Of a stretch of DNA of 64,000 nt, positions 36,950 to 48,900 are shown in pieces. The first letter of the stretch is position 1. Each line of letters starts with the position of its first letter. The position numbers were made by a program, and so were the translations under genes. The DNA is from Albifimbria verrucaria (taxonomy: Eukaryota > Ascomycota > Sordariomycetes > Hypocreales > Stachybotryaceae), in contig JAHREC010000011.1 in NCBI GenBank assembly GCA_020081605.1, forward strand, positions 992,001-1,056,000, given 5' to 3'. The notes below the pieces were generated by a model. That model was given only the letters and a program-made list of their open reading frames with translations. It made no database searches and had not been told where the DNA came from.

Positions 36950-38275
36950 TCAACATACTCAGAAAACCAATGGATGCCATGGTACGTTGCGATTTAGGCG
37001 TCACGCAACAGTCGGCTGCGCTTCCCAATCCACAAGGGCCTGACTTTTCGTGAAGGAGGTGGTGAGGTTAGCGTTTCTCTGCTTACTGAGACAGACAGGC
37101 TGCAGATAAAACGGTTCCACGTGGCATGACGGTCGCTTCCCATACCCTCGGGTTACACGTCGTCCCCCTTGCTTGTATTGAGGTATGCCTTGCCGCGCTG
37201 ACCATTTGCATGTCATGGCGTTCATGCACGGTGTCGCAGAGTGACAAGGCTGCGGCTGTCGGGAACAGTTCCTCTCACCGCTTGAACCTGTTTGGGAATT
37301 GTGCTGCCTCGAATGCCTGTGCGACAAGGTTCAAGGGAGGAAGAGACCTGTCGAATCTCAAGGAGGCAGGGTGTGTGCTCCAATAGTCTCCGAATAGAGA
37401 CTACTGAACGCTTTGACCGACACGCAGGCTTTTCATCTTCGCGCCGCATTGAGTATTGCCTGCCAAAGGACGGTTGACGACCGCATCCTCGGCTACGCGC
37501 ATGAGATCGCTGAAGGGGTTGGCCTTGGGCATGTTCAGGCTTTGGATTGTTGTGTATGGTAGGATTGCTCCAGGTTATGATTTATCAAGTCGGTTTCCTT
37601 TAAATTACCACGTCACTTCTGCGGGCAAACGTTTCTTTTAAGGCTGCACACCAGCCTCTCTGTCAAGCACTTACCGGGTCGATATACCGACCAATTACCC
37701 TCGGCGCAATTTTGTAGTGCCGAGGCGTAAGCCCATGTCCTTGTGCATGATGCCTCGCTTCCATGGGGCCTCCATCATCTGCAGCCCAGTCACAGTCGCG
37801 CAACATGCGGGTTTCACGCATTAGAGAGGGTCGTAGACCCCACTGCGGACGTTTCCTCGGACCCAGTCGTGCGTGCTCGAGTCAGGATGCCCAGGATGTT
37901 GGGGTGATGACCCAAGGCAGGTCTTGGAGAAGGCATGGACGGTTAGGCAAGTTTTTGCATGCGAATGGTAGAAATGCTACCCTGTCAGCCCTTACATAAA
38001 GTGATCGAATTCCTTTTACTCCCTCTAGAGGCAGGAATTTACACTTCTTTGTCGTTTGGACATGGATGGCTATCACTGGCCAGACGATACAGCAAATCAT
38101 CAATCGCATCAATGAGGTATTAAATAGAGAGATGATTTAACTTACTGAACTAGAGAACCTGGATGCAGAGTTGAGATACAGAGCCTTGTATTAGAGCTCT
38201 TCATTATTTTGTACCCTTCGAAGTTGCTTCATGTCCCGAGAAGTACGCATTGAAGCTGTCTACAAAAGCAACCGC
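36950..38275. other. Intergenic region, nothing recognised
   Basis: Short frames (for example 37126-37477) have no recognisable motif. It includes the 3' flank of the minus-strand repeat protein at 38276. Confidence 0.4.
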
Positions 38276-39236
38276 TCACCGCGCAGACCATTCTCCGTTC
38301 GCTCCATCCGCCTGGCTGACCCAAGAGGCATAATGGGACACATCTTGGTACTTGGAAGAAGCCGTGGCTACATGCACCTCAATCTTGCCGCTCTCAGCAT
38401 TTGCGGTCTTGATGAAGTATAAGTCTCCGTTTGCTCCAATGTCCCAGGTACCATTGTCAGCGTCATAGATGTTGAACCAGGTGGTGAGTAGTCTCTCCTC
38501 CTGATAACCGTCACTAGGGTCGAGGATATGAACTTCAACGTTCCGGCGCCTCGTGTTGCGATACTTGATGAAGTAGAGCTTCTTTCCAACAATGGTCCAC
38601 GTGCCATTTTCTGCCTCAAAATCCGGGAGAGACGTGGCCTGGTGCAGATCATAGTTCAAGTAATCGGAGCGACTCGCGCGGTGAACTTCAATGTTTCCGG
38701 AGCCGGTGGACCTCGTCTTGATGAAATACAGATCACCATCGTCTACACTCCAAGTCCCGCGGTCACCATCGAAGAGCTCAAAAGCTGTTGGGGTCTGGAC
38801 ACTAAACGATTTGTAGCCAGAACGTGCGGTAGCACGATGTAACTCAATCTTGCCACTACCGGTATTCCGCACTTTGATGTAAAATAAATCAGCACCTGCA
38901 TAGTTTCCCCAGCGATCTGGAAATTGCCATTTGGCCATTCATTCTGATCGAATACAGTAGCGTAATGCCCTGCAGCCGTAGAGTAGCTGGTGCCATGGTC
39001 AATGACATGCACCTCCGTCTTGCCGGACCCAACATTGCGCTCTTTGATGAAGTAAATGTCCGAAAATGGAGCATATTGAGCCTCTCTGGGGAGAGTGCAG
39101 GCGCGTCCTATTGAGATGTTAATGACATTTTCTTGCATGACCTCAGTACAATACAACTCACTTGACCATTAATCGTGTTAGGAAAGGTGGCCAAAGCCGC
39201 GAACGCAGCGAAAGTGGCTGCTGTGTTTCCAAACAT
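38276..39236 (-). CDS. Secreted protein of five LYFIK-type repeats
   Basis: The signal peptide is MFGNTAATFAAFAALATF. A 54-nt intron (39108-39161) follows and then five tandem repeats of about 51 residues. Each begins D-L/I-Y/F-F/Y-I-K, then R/K-N-T-G-S-G-K-I/V-E-V-H, and closes with an aromatic/Asp-rich turn (DGDRGTW, DADNGTW, DGANGEW). Such repeats are common in secreted bacterial and fungal proteins and are related in pattern to FG-GAP/VCBS-like propeller blades. Five ~50-residue blades would suit a small beta-propeller, which is inference. Two missing bases (near 38905 and in the C run of the coding strand near 39090) give 303 codons and restore the frame. An atypical donor inside the second site would be an alternative to the latter. 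The role may be carbohydrate or surface binding; no catalytic residues are evident. Confidence 0.75.
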
Positions 39237-40743
39237 CTTTGAAGTTGATTTCAATATGGATGCTTAGTGAAAGATGTTCTCGGTGTCTCACTGAGGATTG
39301 GCGATAATGATAGGGGACGGCCGCTAATTCTGGCCGATTCTGACTGTGCGTATTTATAGTGTTATGACTGACTACTTCACTCCTTGCTACGTTTTGCAGT
39401 CACGATGGAGGTGAAATGTTAATCAGCGACATTCCGTGTCCTGTATTGTCTCTGGAGTCAGCTGTCTAAGAAGAACCATTCAATCTGATCATTTGCGACT
39501 AGTTGAATGGAAGAAACGGCTTGGCACGTTGCAAACTTCAAGCAAGGGTGGTTCGAGATTCTGACTCCACTATTGGGATGCCATTGAAGTTAAACTTAGC
39601 AGACAAAGGTCTCAGCGAACGCCATTTGTCTCAGACGACTGTATGCGGTGCTGAGCTGAGAGAGCTTCACATTGACCATAGTAGGACGCGACGATATTGA
39701 GTTTCCACATCACGGTAGCCTTGCGTGATATAACGTGATCAAGACGGGATTTATGATGTAGGTTTGAGTTGACGACTCTATTTGTGTGCTTCTTTCGAAA
39801 GCTGAAATTAGTCTCCATTCCATTCCTAGTGTTGAGACAGGTACATTGTTGTCCAGACCAATGTGCCGAGAACGAGAAAGCTTACGATGGCTGTTTTATA
39901 TACATAGATGGGATTAAGAAATAGGGTTCGAATCATGCAGCTCTCAATCAAGAACACGCGATATTATTACAGAAGAACACAGAGTTCATCCTTGCTGATG
40001 AAGTCTTCGGTTGTCTCGGCTTTGGCGGAATACCGAAGGACGGCGAATGAGACATACGGCTGAGAGAATCCTTGAAATGTAGGGAGACCAGTAGAATTTG
40101 GAAATTCATAGCTATCAGGGTCCAAGTCATGGTATGACTATGGCACGTGAAACGGAATGAGGGTACTGCCATGGGGTCTGTCGAATATGATGTAAGGAAG
40201 CAATGGAAGCTTCTTAGCCCTAACCGAAAAGCTTGGCAGCTGAATGGTCTCCTTTTAGCGAAACATGAGACTGTTTCTCCGACTTCTCGGCCGTGTTCTT
40301 GATGGTATTAAGGGCAAGAGTGAACGGCAGGTAACGAGCCTGGTATGCTGATGTCTCTACCGTGCAATGTGGCTCTATTACCGAACAATGAGATGCAGAA
40401 GTTCCTTGTAGCAGCAATGAATCTGTCCGATTTGGTAATATTCATTAAAATTCGATGAAAAATGATTGTGATATGTTTGGCTCACTGCCACTTTACTCCA
40501 ACTTCTGTCCTGTATGAGATACGCAGTCAAGTTATGGCTTGAGCCCAATAACCCTCGATAATATTCATTTTACAACTCATGTGCGTTCTCAGCCTGACGA
40601 AAAACTACAGTCTTGCCACAAATGATCGCGGGTTCAAATAATCCGAATGAAAATGAGTTCCGGGTAACATTTTGTTATCCATATCATCTTCCAAGTATAT
40701 GAGGCCTTTGGCCAACGTGTTCAACATGCACTACCCTCCTAAA
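39237..40743. other. Intergenic region, nothing recognised
   Basis: This holds the promoter of the secreted repeat protein and the 3' flank of the deaminase gene. No coding region is supported. A B-box-like GGTTCGAATC near 39927 has no tRNA fold around it. Confidence 0.45.
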
Positions 40744-42437
40744 TTAAATCCAGAGGAACTCAATATCGACAAATAATGAATTGCCGCGTAACTGAAAGCA
40801 AACTCGTGACGTTTCATCGGTGCATAGTATTTCCATTTCTTTTTTCGTAGGAATATCGAACATATTGATAGTTCGGAGCGCCTCCATAGAAGGATCACAA
40901 ACGTGACTAATACATAACTGTACGGTTGATTTACACATGAACTCAAAGAACAATGAAACCATATCTATCTTTATATGGAAAGGAGCCTGGTTGTTTTGCA
41001 AACTTTGATGGAAAGGTAAATCCTTACTAGATATACAGACACAGCGAGATGCCTGAGGACTGGATGGGCTTCGAAGCATATTCTCATCCGGTCCCAGGGA
41101 AGTTGGCACAATTGTGGTTGCCTTGCTCAAGGTTGAACCACTTGATAAGGGCAAAAATGCCCGACTTTCCATAGGGTAAGGCATCGAACAGGCCATCATC
41201 ATCGCTGGCATAGCTGCTTTCTTCAACTCACGGACCATCTCTTGGAGAATGGCCCGGAAAAGCAGAGCTTGATGCTGTGGCATCCAATCGACATCTGGGA
41301 GGGTCCACTTCTGGTACAGACGTCCATGCGAATGCGAGATACGGAAACGACCCTGCGTGAGGATCAATAGGTTGCAGAGAAAACAAGCCGATTTGCTGCA
41401 TCCAATAGCGCGAGGTGTCGGCTGATGAGGTTGCTTTTCGTAATGAATCACTTGTTGCATTTCAGCGTGAACGAAGCATTTCTCATGCATACATGGTCGC
41501 GTAATTCCAGGAAATGCTTTCAGATGAGTGATCTTAATACTATTGAACAGGGAATTATATTCGGGCTTCCTAGCAATGCGAATAAGATCTTTACAAATAA
41601 ACAGGTAGCGTGCAAGTTTGTCAATCTGACGGATTAGCGGCGACTCGTGGAAAAAGCCGGCAGCCCAAGAGATTTAATATAATCTTCTAGGGATCGTGTG
41701 TTACCGGATTCTGTAATTTCTGAACATTTGCGAACGATGTTTTGGAGAACTCCGTTCAGTTTGCTATAGTCAACTTTAGTCCTCAATCGCTCCAACAACC
41801 TAGCAAGGTCATTAAGCTTTCCTATGAGCTCTTCTAGTTGTGGAAGTGATTGAAGATGCTTCTTCAGTTGACTTATAGACTTGAGTAGCTGGTCGCCCAA
41901 AAACAGCCGGGTCTTCTTTATATGGGCAGGTGGCTTTACCCATGGTGGTCGAATCCTGGCAAGTATGCGATTGCTACTAATATGAAGGACTTTGTCGAAT
42001 AATTTCTGACAAAACAACTGGCGATATTTCCCTGCACCCCGTTAGGAACAGAATAATCATGGCCGCATAAGATTGAAACTCTTACTCTGCGACGAATATT
42101 TGACTAATAATTCTGCAATATCTTCGAGCCCAGTTAGGATTGTTTGAGATGGTGTTTTATTGCTCGCAAGAAGAACAACTAATGTATTCGTATGTTCTTG
42201 TAGTGTTATTGCAGATACACAGTCAGCACCCTCCTCCCATTGAGACAAGAACGCTAAATCGTCTGCTATTTGAAGTTCGTCTTTGAAGGAAAGGACATAA
42301 CCCTTTGATTCGGTCAAAGAATTTTCGCGATAATATTGGGCTGCAACTGGAGTCTCGGTCTGGTTGTGCAATTTGACGACACATCTATGAAAATCTAGAC
42401 TTAATCGAGGAGTCCATATATTGGAGGATGCGGCCAT
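40744..42437 (-). CDS. OTT_1508-like (nucleic-acid/nucleotide) deaminase family protein
   Basis: Exon 1 is 42086-42437 and exon 2 is 40744-42031. A 54-nt intron (42032-42085) carries a CTAAC branch site and joins YSSQ to KYRQLF. A one-base deletion in the A run at 41651-41655 breaks exon 2; with it, 547 codons result. The C-terminal part carries the zinc-deaminase signature of this fungal family: HAEMQQ (zinc His plus proton-shuttle Glu) about residue 305, then CSKSACFLCN (CxxC zinc pair), and an SHGRLY/WTLPD motif downstream. The N-terminal half is helical and unassigned. These proteins are expanded in filamentous fungi. Substrate and role are not established. The gene lies 469 bases upstream (in genome order) of the P450 end on the same strand. 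Confidence 0.8.
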
Positions 42438-42905
42438 GATCAAACTATCTCTAAACAGGCTACTATCAATTTACCTTCATCATAAGTGGTAAAGACTAGA
42501 CTGGAGCCTTTTTCTCCACTCGTCAGGCTTTAGAAATAGAGGGTTGGGCAGCACGGCCGACGGCCAATTGGGCGAAGATTTGTGACGGCAGGCAGTTTCA
42601 GCCAACCATGACCAGGAACCGAATCGTACAAATCAAGCGTTGAGATAGTGGAAAATATACAACGTCCCTGTTACGATGATGCAAGATAAGTCACTACTGC
42701 ATTTAGTCATCTCTTTGAGGTACACAAGCTCGCAAATATTCACCAAAAGCCGCCCATCGATGGTATATCTTGGAAGGCCAAGCACACAAAACGATTTAGC
42801 CTAACAGAAAGAGTTTGACTCTGAATATTCACAAAATAAAGACATTTAAGGAGTCATATGCGTAAAATGTGTACAAGATGAAGAACTGCTAGGAACTGGG
42901 GCGCC
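42438..42905. other. Short intergenic region
   Basis: Promoter of the deaminase gene and 3' flank of the P450. Nothing else is seen. Confidence 0.5.
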
Positions 42906-44549
42906 TTAATTAATTCTCTTTTTAATGTACACAGGCCAGGAATCCTCTTTGATGTAGATGCTCATTCTACCAAGCCATTCCCAGTTTTGCTTCGCATCGA
43001 CTTGGCGTATGTCGTAATCTCGCAATATGGTTGCCGCAATCTTACTGAACTCGATCCTGGCCAAGTTTTGACCAGGACATGAGGCCCAGCCCGCGCCAAA
43101 CTAGTAAGAAACGCGTTAGGCACTTAGTAAATCGCTTGTCTTCCACAGCACTTACAGGAATAAGATATCTTTCCAGCGAGGCAGCTTTGTCGTCAAGCCA
43201 TCTATCTGGGTTGAACTCTGATGCGTCTGGTCCCCAGAGCTCCTCTGAGTAGTGTATGACCCATGGACATACTGAAAGAACTGTTCCTTTTGGAAAGTTT
43301 GATCGTGGATTGTAATGCCTCTTCGGGAACTACTCTTGGAATAGCACTACTAATAGGAGTGAAGACGCGAAGAGTTTCCTTGATGCATGCTTGGAGATAT
43401 TCCAACTTTTGTGCATCGGCGAATTGAACAACAGAGGTATTGCATCGACCTTCAGCGCGGGCGGCTTCGACCTCCGAACGCGCACGTCGGTATAGTGATG
43501 GATTTTTGAGTAGATGGTATATAAGTGCTTGCAATGCAATAGTTATCGTATCTGTGGCGCCAACTACGCCGATGATGGCCTGTGCGGAAATATCGTGGTG
43601 GCTAACAAGCTTTGGATTTTCTTCGTTTGCTCTTAGCCAGTGAGCAATCATGTCGAAGCTGGCGTCAGCATTTCTCTTACGCTCTTCGATAGCCTTCATT
43701 GTGTAATCGTAAACATGGCCCATAGGGAGGATCCCACTCTGTGTTATGATAGGATTGCCCACAAACAGAGCATGAAGCCAGTAAAAGTGCCCAACGATAG
43801 CAGCATATAAGTCTAGCGCCACCGATACTGCTGTATGGCTGTCTATGTCGGTCCCAGTCTCCAAGAAACCGAATGGCTTGGAAAACATCATGACACCAGC
43901 TACATCGTAAGCAATAAAGTTGAGATACGTTCCTAGGTTCATTGGTTCCTGCTTCTCGGCGTATTTGTCAAGCCATCCCTGAAGCTTTTCTATCTGCTGG
44001 TCTAGTTTATCTTCAGATTGAAGAAGGTTACTTGTAGTGAAAGCGGATGCATAATGCTTCGCTTTTTCTCTTTTCGTGTCTGGATCTAGAGTCGAAAAAG
44101 TGTTTTGGAAACGGCCGTCCGGCACTGCTGTAATTCTATACCATGGCCCCTAGGGATTTGGTTAACTTCATTTTAACCGGAATTGTTGCAACTATTATAC
44201 CTTTGCAAGAGGGGCGAGGAGAATCTTGCTTATAAAGTCAGGATGGCTGACGCTGACCTCATTAGGAGCAATACGGACAAAATGACCTATTGCTATTAAT
44301 ACTTGACGTATCCATTCATGGAAAATTAATGTTACCAAGCTTTTGATGCAATTCTACAAGCTGAAGATTGAAATCACCCCTGATAGCATGCTTTATATGC
44401 CAGGCTCGTGTAAATGACGCCAGAAACGGTCCTGGTATGTTTGCAAGAGCAACGATAAATCGGCGATAGAAGAGAAGCCAAACTAGGCTGAGCCCCAAAC
44501 CTAACCCAATAACTTCGGGAGAGACATATTTTAATGTTGTATGAGCCAT
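42906..44549 (-). CDS. Cytochrome P450 monooxygenase (microsomal class)
   Basis: Four exons: 44336-44549, 44201-44286, 43156-44149 and 42906-43100, with GT-AG introns of 49, 51 and 55 nt. The order is an N-terminal membrane anchor (VIGLGLGLSLVWLLFY), a proline hinge (NIPGPF), the I-helix GVVGATDTIT, the K-helix ETLR, an FNPDRW-type PERF region, and the heme-binding FGAGWASCPGQ with its thiolate Cys at the start of the last exon. Two one-base deletions (near 43319 and 43296) sit between K-helix and PERF; with them the protein has 496 residues. The start is the ATG giving MAHTTLKYV; the longer open frame begins only with GTG. The pattern is closest to the pisatin-demethylase-like/secondary-metabolism P450s. 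No synthase gene is nearby, so it may act in detoxification. Confidence 0.97.
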
Positions 44550-45954
44550 TGAGACGAAAAGCGTGACGCGGCGTAGGGAAAATGAAGTTCGAGACACTGG
44601 CCAGCAACCCCTTTATAGACCTCCCTATCCTCCCCAGCTATCACACGGCTCACGTACACAAGCTATTTATCTTTTGCAAGTCACCTTGTACCTCCAGGGT
44701 TCCACTGGGATTCATCATACTTTAGAATCCACGGTGTATCGTAGCAGGATTTAGCCATGAGTTAGTGCTCACCCTCACAACTCAATGGGGGCGTATTGCT
44801 GCCATGGCCAGTCCGAGTCTTACTCAAAACATAGACTGGACAATAAAACTTTTTTGAGACCCTGTAGATTTTCTTGGTAAAATTGTAGCATCGCTTAGAG
44901 GATAATTATCATTGGCTCATTCGGTAAATTCTGCAAATCTGCTCGGTAAATCCTTCAGACCCAAGAGGCTGGCGAATCCTGTAGGCTTAGTTGGGGAATC
45001 CTGTCAACTCAACCAGGAATCTCTTAGGCCTAATTGATGAACCTCCGGAGTCAATACTACGCATCCTAGAAGCCGATTATCCGTGCTTCCAGGTTCTGTA
45101 AGGAGTTAAAGGCTTTATAGGAGGACGAACGTTGCCAATTAAAACGCATCGTATAGACGGAATCAGACCGAGTGAAAGATCTGTTACATGTATCTAGCTA
45201 TTTATTTAGTGGGACGCTATTATGTGCAAGATGAAATTAGCACTCTATCTCTTACAACAGGCTAGATGAGGTCTTTCATTGTTCACTTTGTAATGAGTCA
45301 ATGGCATCTAGGGTCGTGCTGCAAGCGCTTCTCACACAGTGTACAATCTAGGGCAATTGGTCCATCTTGATACGTCAAGGAAGCTGATCCTTCATTACGT
45401 GTGCGGTACAATGGGCTGCAGTAGGGTACCGATCTTGATACAGCATGCGGAGTAGTTGCGATGGGAATGCTGAGGCATACTGGACTGGGGATGGATTTAT
45501 ATCCCTGCAATTGTGACCTGTCGATTATAACCATAAGGCATGGGTGCATTGTTATTAAACCACTTACCACAGCCTATGCAAGCAAAGGACAACCAAAGTT
45601 CAGGCAAGTTCTAGATTTATAGCAAAATTGTTCCTTCTTACTCACAGGAATCATACAGAACCGATTTCATTACTTCTCATTCTCATTCATCGTTGCGCAG
45701 TTCCTATTGTACGGTTATTCATATTGCCAGGTTGGCCGACGGCTTCTCAGTGGCAAAGCAAAGACCAAACTATTTGGTCTATTATGTCTAGATTCATTTC
45801 ATCCAAACTTCTTGTCTTTTACCAATTCGAAGCGCCTGCTTTATAAGCGAGGTGAGTGGCTGTTAGGCTAAAGTGGAAATTGAAAGGAATGGCAGTATCC
45901 TGTATGATAGCAATAGGTGTATTGTATAACTTGTGGTTCCCATTAGGTGCCATC
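44550..45954. other. Intergenic region with degenerate repeats
   Basis: No gene is supported. This holds the P450 promoter at the left, a degenerate ~22-base repeat (listed separately), AT-rich DNA, and the 3' flank of the NACHT gene at the right. Confidence 0.45.
44921..45050. repeat. Degenerate ~22-base direct repeat
   Basis: Five or six diverged copies of a unit like TCGGNAAATCCTGTAG start near 44921, 44943, 44970, 44992, 45013 and 45037 (spacing 21-27). Divergence is high, so this was judged by eye. Confidence 0.4.
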
Positions 45955-48900
45955 CTAACCTCCAGATCGGTACCATGAAATATGACTAGCAAGTTTGTCT
46001 ATCCTCCTCCGCTTCTCATCAAGTTCTTCTTCCACAGCTGGTAGAAAACGCTTCCGTCTAAAAGTCTGGATGCTATCCTGTTTTCTAGTGATGAGTAGTG
46101 GTAGTTTGATATCATCCTTGCCATCGCAAGAATAAGTTTCCTGGGCTGATTTGTCCAGCACAATGCCAACCGATTGAGTCTCAGAGAAAGCAGCAATCAA
46201 AGTTGCATGACTTTTCTCAAGAGTTGAGGATTGAGGTAGCCTGGTTAGGCATTGCTCTTCCACTACTCCGTTATCGCTGATTTTGGTCATCAAGATTGCA
46301 CCATCTTGATTACTGAACTGTCGCAGAAGAGATATTTGTTGGACAGTACCACCATTGTTGAAGATGACTTGACCCGAAACCATCGTAGCTGGGGATACAG
46401 CGGTATGTGATACTGTAGACAACACCTCTGTCATAGATCCTTCGTTACCACTGCTAAGACTTACCTTGGTACGAAGCTCTAATGGAGTCTTTGCAAATGC
46501 ACCTAGTCGTTGGATTTTGTCCCCGATGTTTACCACTTCTGTCTGGCTCCTAGTTGGGGTGCTGGCTCTGAGGCCGAATATGAAATTGCCACATTGCGAA
46601 AATCGAATGTCATCAAGAGGTGTTGGACTTATCGTGACCCATCGGGGAGCTCATAAGATATCTTAGCGACTGCCCGTTTAACCATCCAGTGGTGTCTAAG
46701 AATGATCGCACGTACCAGATTCTGCAAAAAACCATAAAGATGTCACTGTAAGACGCGCAATGACGAGTACCGGTTGATATGGATGAAATGCAAAGAAACC
46801 CTTCTTGACATTGACTCCGACACTAGTCTTTATTTCAGCCAAAATCTTGAAGTTTGGCATCGTAGAGTCAGGATCCTCATCGGCATAAACTGTCAACTCG
46901 CGACCTGTAAAGTCGCCAGGCTTAAAGAGCCCTTTGAGGATAGCAAGATATCTACCACTGGGGAAAACACAATCCGATACCAATCGTACAGGCACGAGCA
47001 AGCTGGGTTTAAATCATCTCTGTAGTGGTTATCATGTGGACATAACCCTTGGCTAGCTGGCAAGTCAATGACCTGTACAGAGAATCCGTGTGAGCTATGT
47101 TCTGATGCCGAAGGCCCTCGTTCTATGCGCATCAAGAAGTTAAGTATGGTCACTTGCTGGATATCATTTGAGAAGGAGACTGGAAATTCGAATCTTTTGG
47201 AGTCGAAAGACCTGGCTGTGCGACGTAAGACGACTGCCACTTGTTGTGAAGGTAGCTCCACCTCAATCGACGCTATCTCGCGTTGATCTCTTATGGCATT
47301 GATGTCATAACGTACGATCCAGTTGGAACTTAGCAGATCGATATGTTCTTCAAGCGTAATGTTATTGAGAGATGAATCCTTTCCATAAGCGGCAAATTCT
47401 CTATAATCGGGTTTGAGTATTAGCTTGGTAGGGTAGACACTATTTTCTCTCATAATGAGCTTACCTAGATGGCCACAGTTTGATCAGACCAACGCTGTTG
47501 CCGTCCTCGGATGTTTGTGAAGCTACTAGAATGGGCTGAAGTATGGCATTCGAAGCAACCAAGCCCTTCTGATTTCTGTCAAGTTCAAACGTCGCCGAAG
47601 CCTCTGTACCCACCCAAAACTCAGACTTCATGAACGCAGGAATGTCAGGCTGCCAGATCAAACCAGGGTTAGTGTACAAGGCAGCACCCCACGAAGTATT
47701 GAGTTTCAGTAAATCGGCAGCCAAAGAAATGACTGTGTGTCTGAGAGAGGCTATATCATGGTTAGATATGAGCTCAAAACTCCGTGGTAGATCTCCAAGG
47801 GATGGTTCTTGTTTAAAAGTCCAAGCTGCCTCCGTCCATGTAGTAACGCTTCGCTTGTCGGCAAAGAAGCTCTTTAGTAGTAAAGACAGTTTTGACAATG
47901 TTTCAGTGGTATGTTGTGATAGGCGGTTCTGAGATGCACGTAAACACATCTCGACGTGTACAGGCCAAAACTGTGTAGCGTACAATAGTAAGGGAAATCG
48001 CTTTAGGACACCGTTTGCATGAGGCTGGTGAGAGAACGTGCTCACTAGTGGCTCTCTAGGTGTGTCATGATGAATGTAGGACATGCAGTCCCACGCCAGG
48101 GCCGCGTGAACCGAACCCAGATCTATTGTCATAAGTCGGCGGTCTCCCGAGCCCAATTCGTCAGAGCCAGTTTGGGCATCCAAAAGAACTCAAGTACAGA
48201 CGTGTGTATGAAACGAACCGTGTCGTCTTTAGAAATTTCCACGAGAGCACCGCTCATTTTGGTGACAGTCTCTGCAATGCGTGGTATATATCGAGATTTC
48301 TTGGTAGGCATACCGGCCTGTATGGCAAGAGCTGACCTGAGCTCTGCCACTGTAAGTTGCCGCTGGGCTAATGATATCCAATGGAATAAACGCTGAAGGT
48401 TTTCTCGTGCACGCTTGCTGGGGCAGCGGTTAAAGAGTTGCTTTAAAATCTTGGTGTAGAACTGATCAAGCTCTTTAAATAAATCGACTTCCTCAATAGC
48501 GTCAATGCGGTCTTGAGGTGACAAAAGTCCGATTTAAGATAGTTCACCATTAGGTTTGCCCAAAGAAACATGGAGTGAGATCTTTTGGCTATTTGATGGC
48601 AAACAACATCCACGGGTTCTTCAAGAATTAGTTTTTCTGTTCTGACCAGGTCCCATATCTCGGGCCTCAAATAGGTCTCAATATCTTGGAAATTAGCATC
48701 CTCTCCCAAGCATAAAGTCCTTGTGTTGTTTTGGAGTATATGATCGACTGTGATGTTCGGACGACTGCATAATAAGATATGAGTGCAGGAACCACTGAGC
48801 ACTTTTCCTAAGGAAGACACGAAATCCATTGGATCAGCACATTCGTCCAGACCGTCGAACACCAGCCTCGCCTCATCCACATTATCGAGATAACAAGCCA

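Noticed and set aside
39915..39945. tRNA-like B-box (GGTTCGAATC)
   Set aside because: No matching A-box, acceptor stem or anticodon arm could be folded around it.
40628..40650. Second B-box-like GGGTTCAAAT
   Set aside because: No cloverleaf partner sequences upstream.
47425..47464. 25-base intron in the NACHT gene (47440-47464)
   Set aside because: It is in frame but far too short. A 64-base intron from the same donor, with a GCTAATA branch site, also keeps the frame and is preferred.
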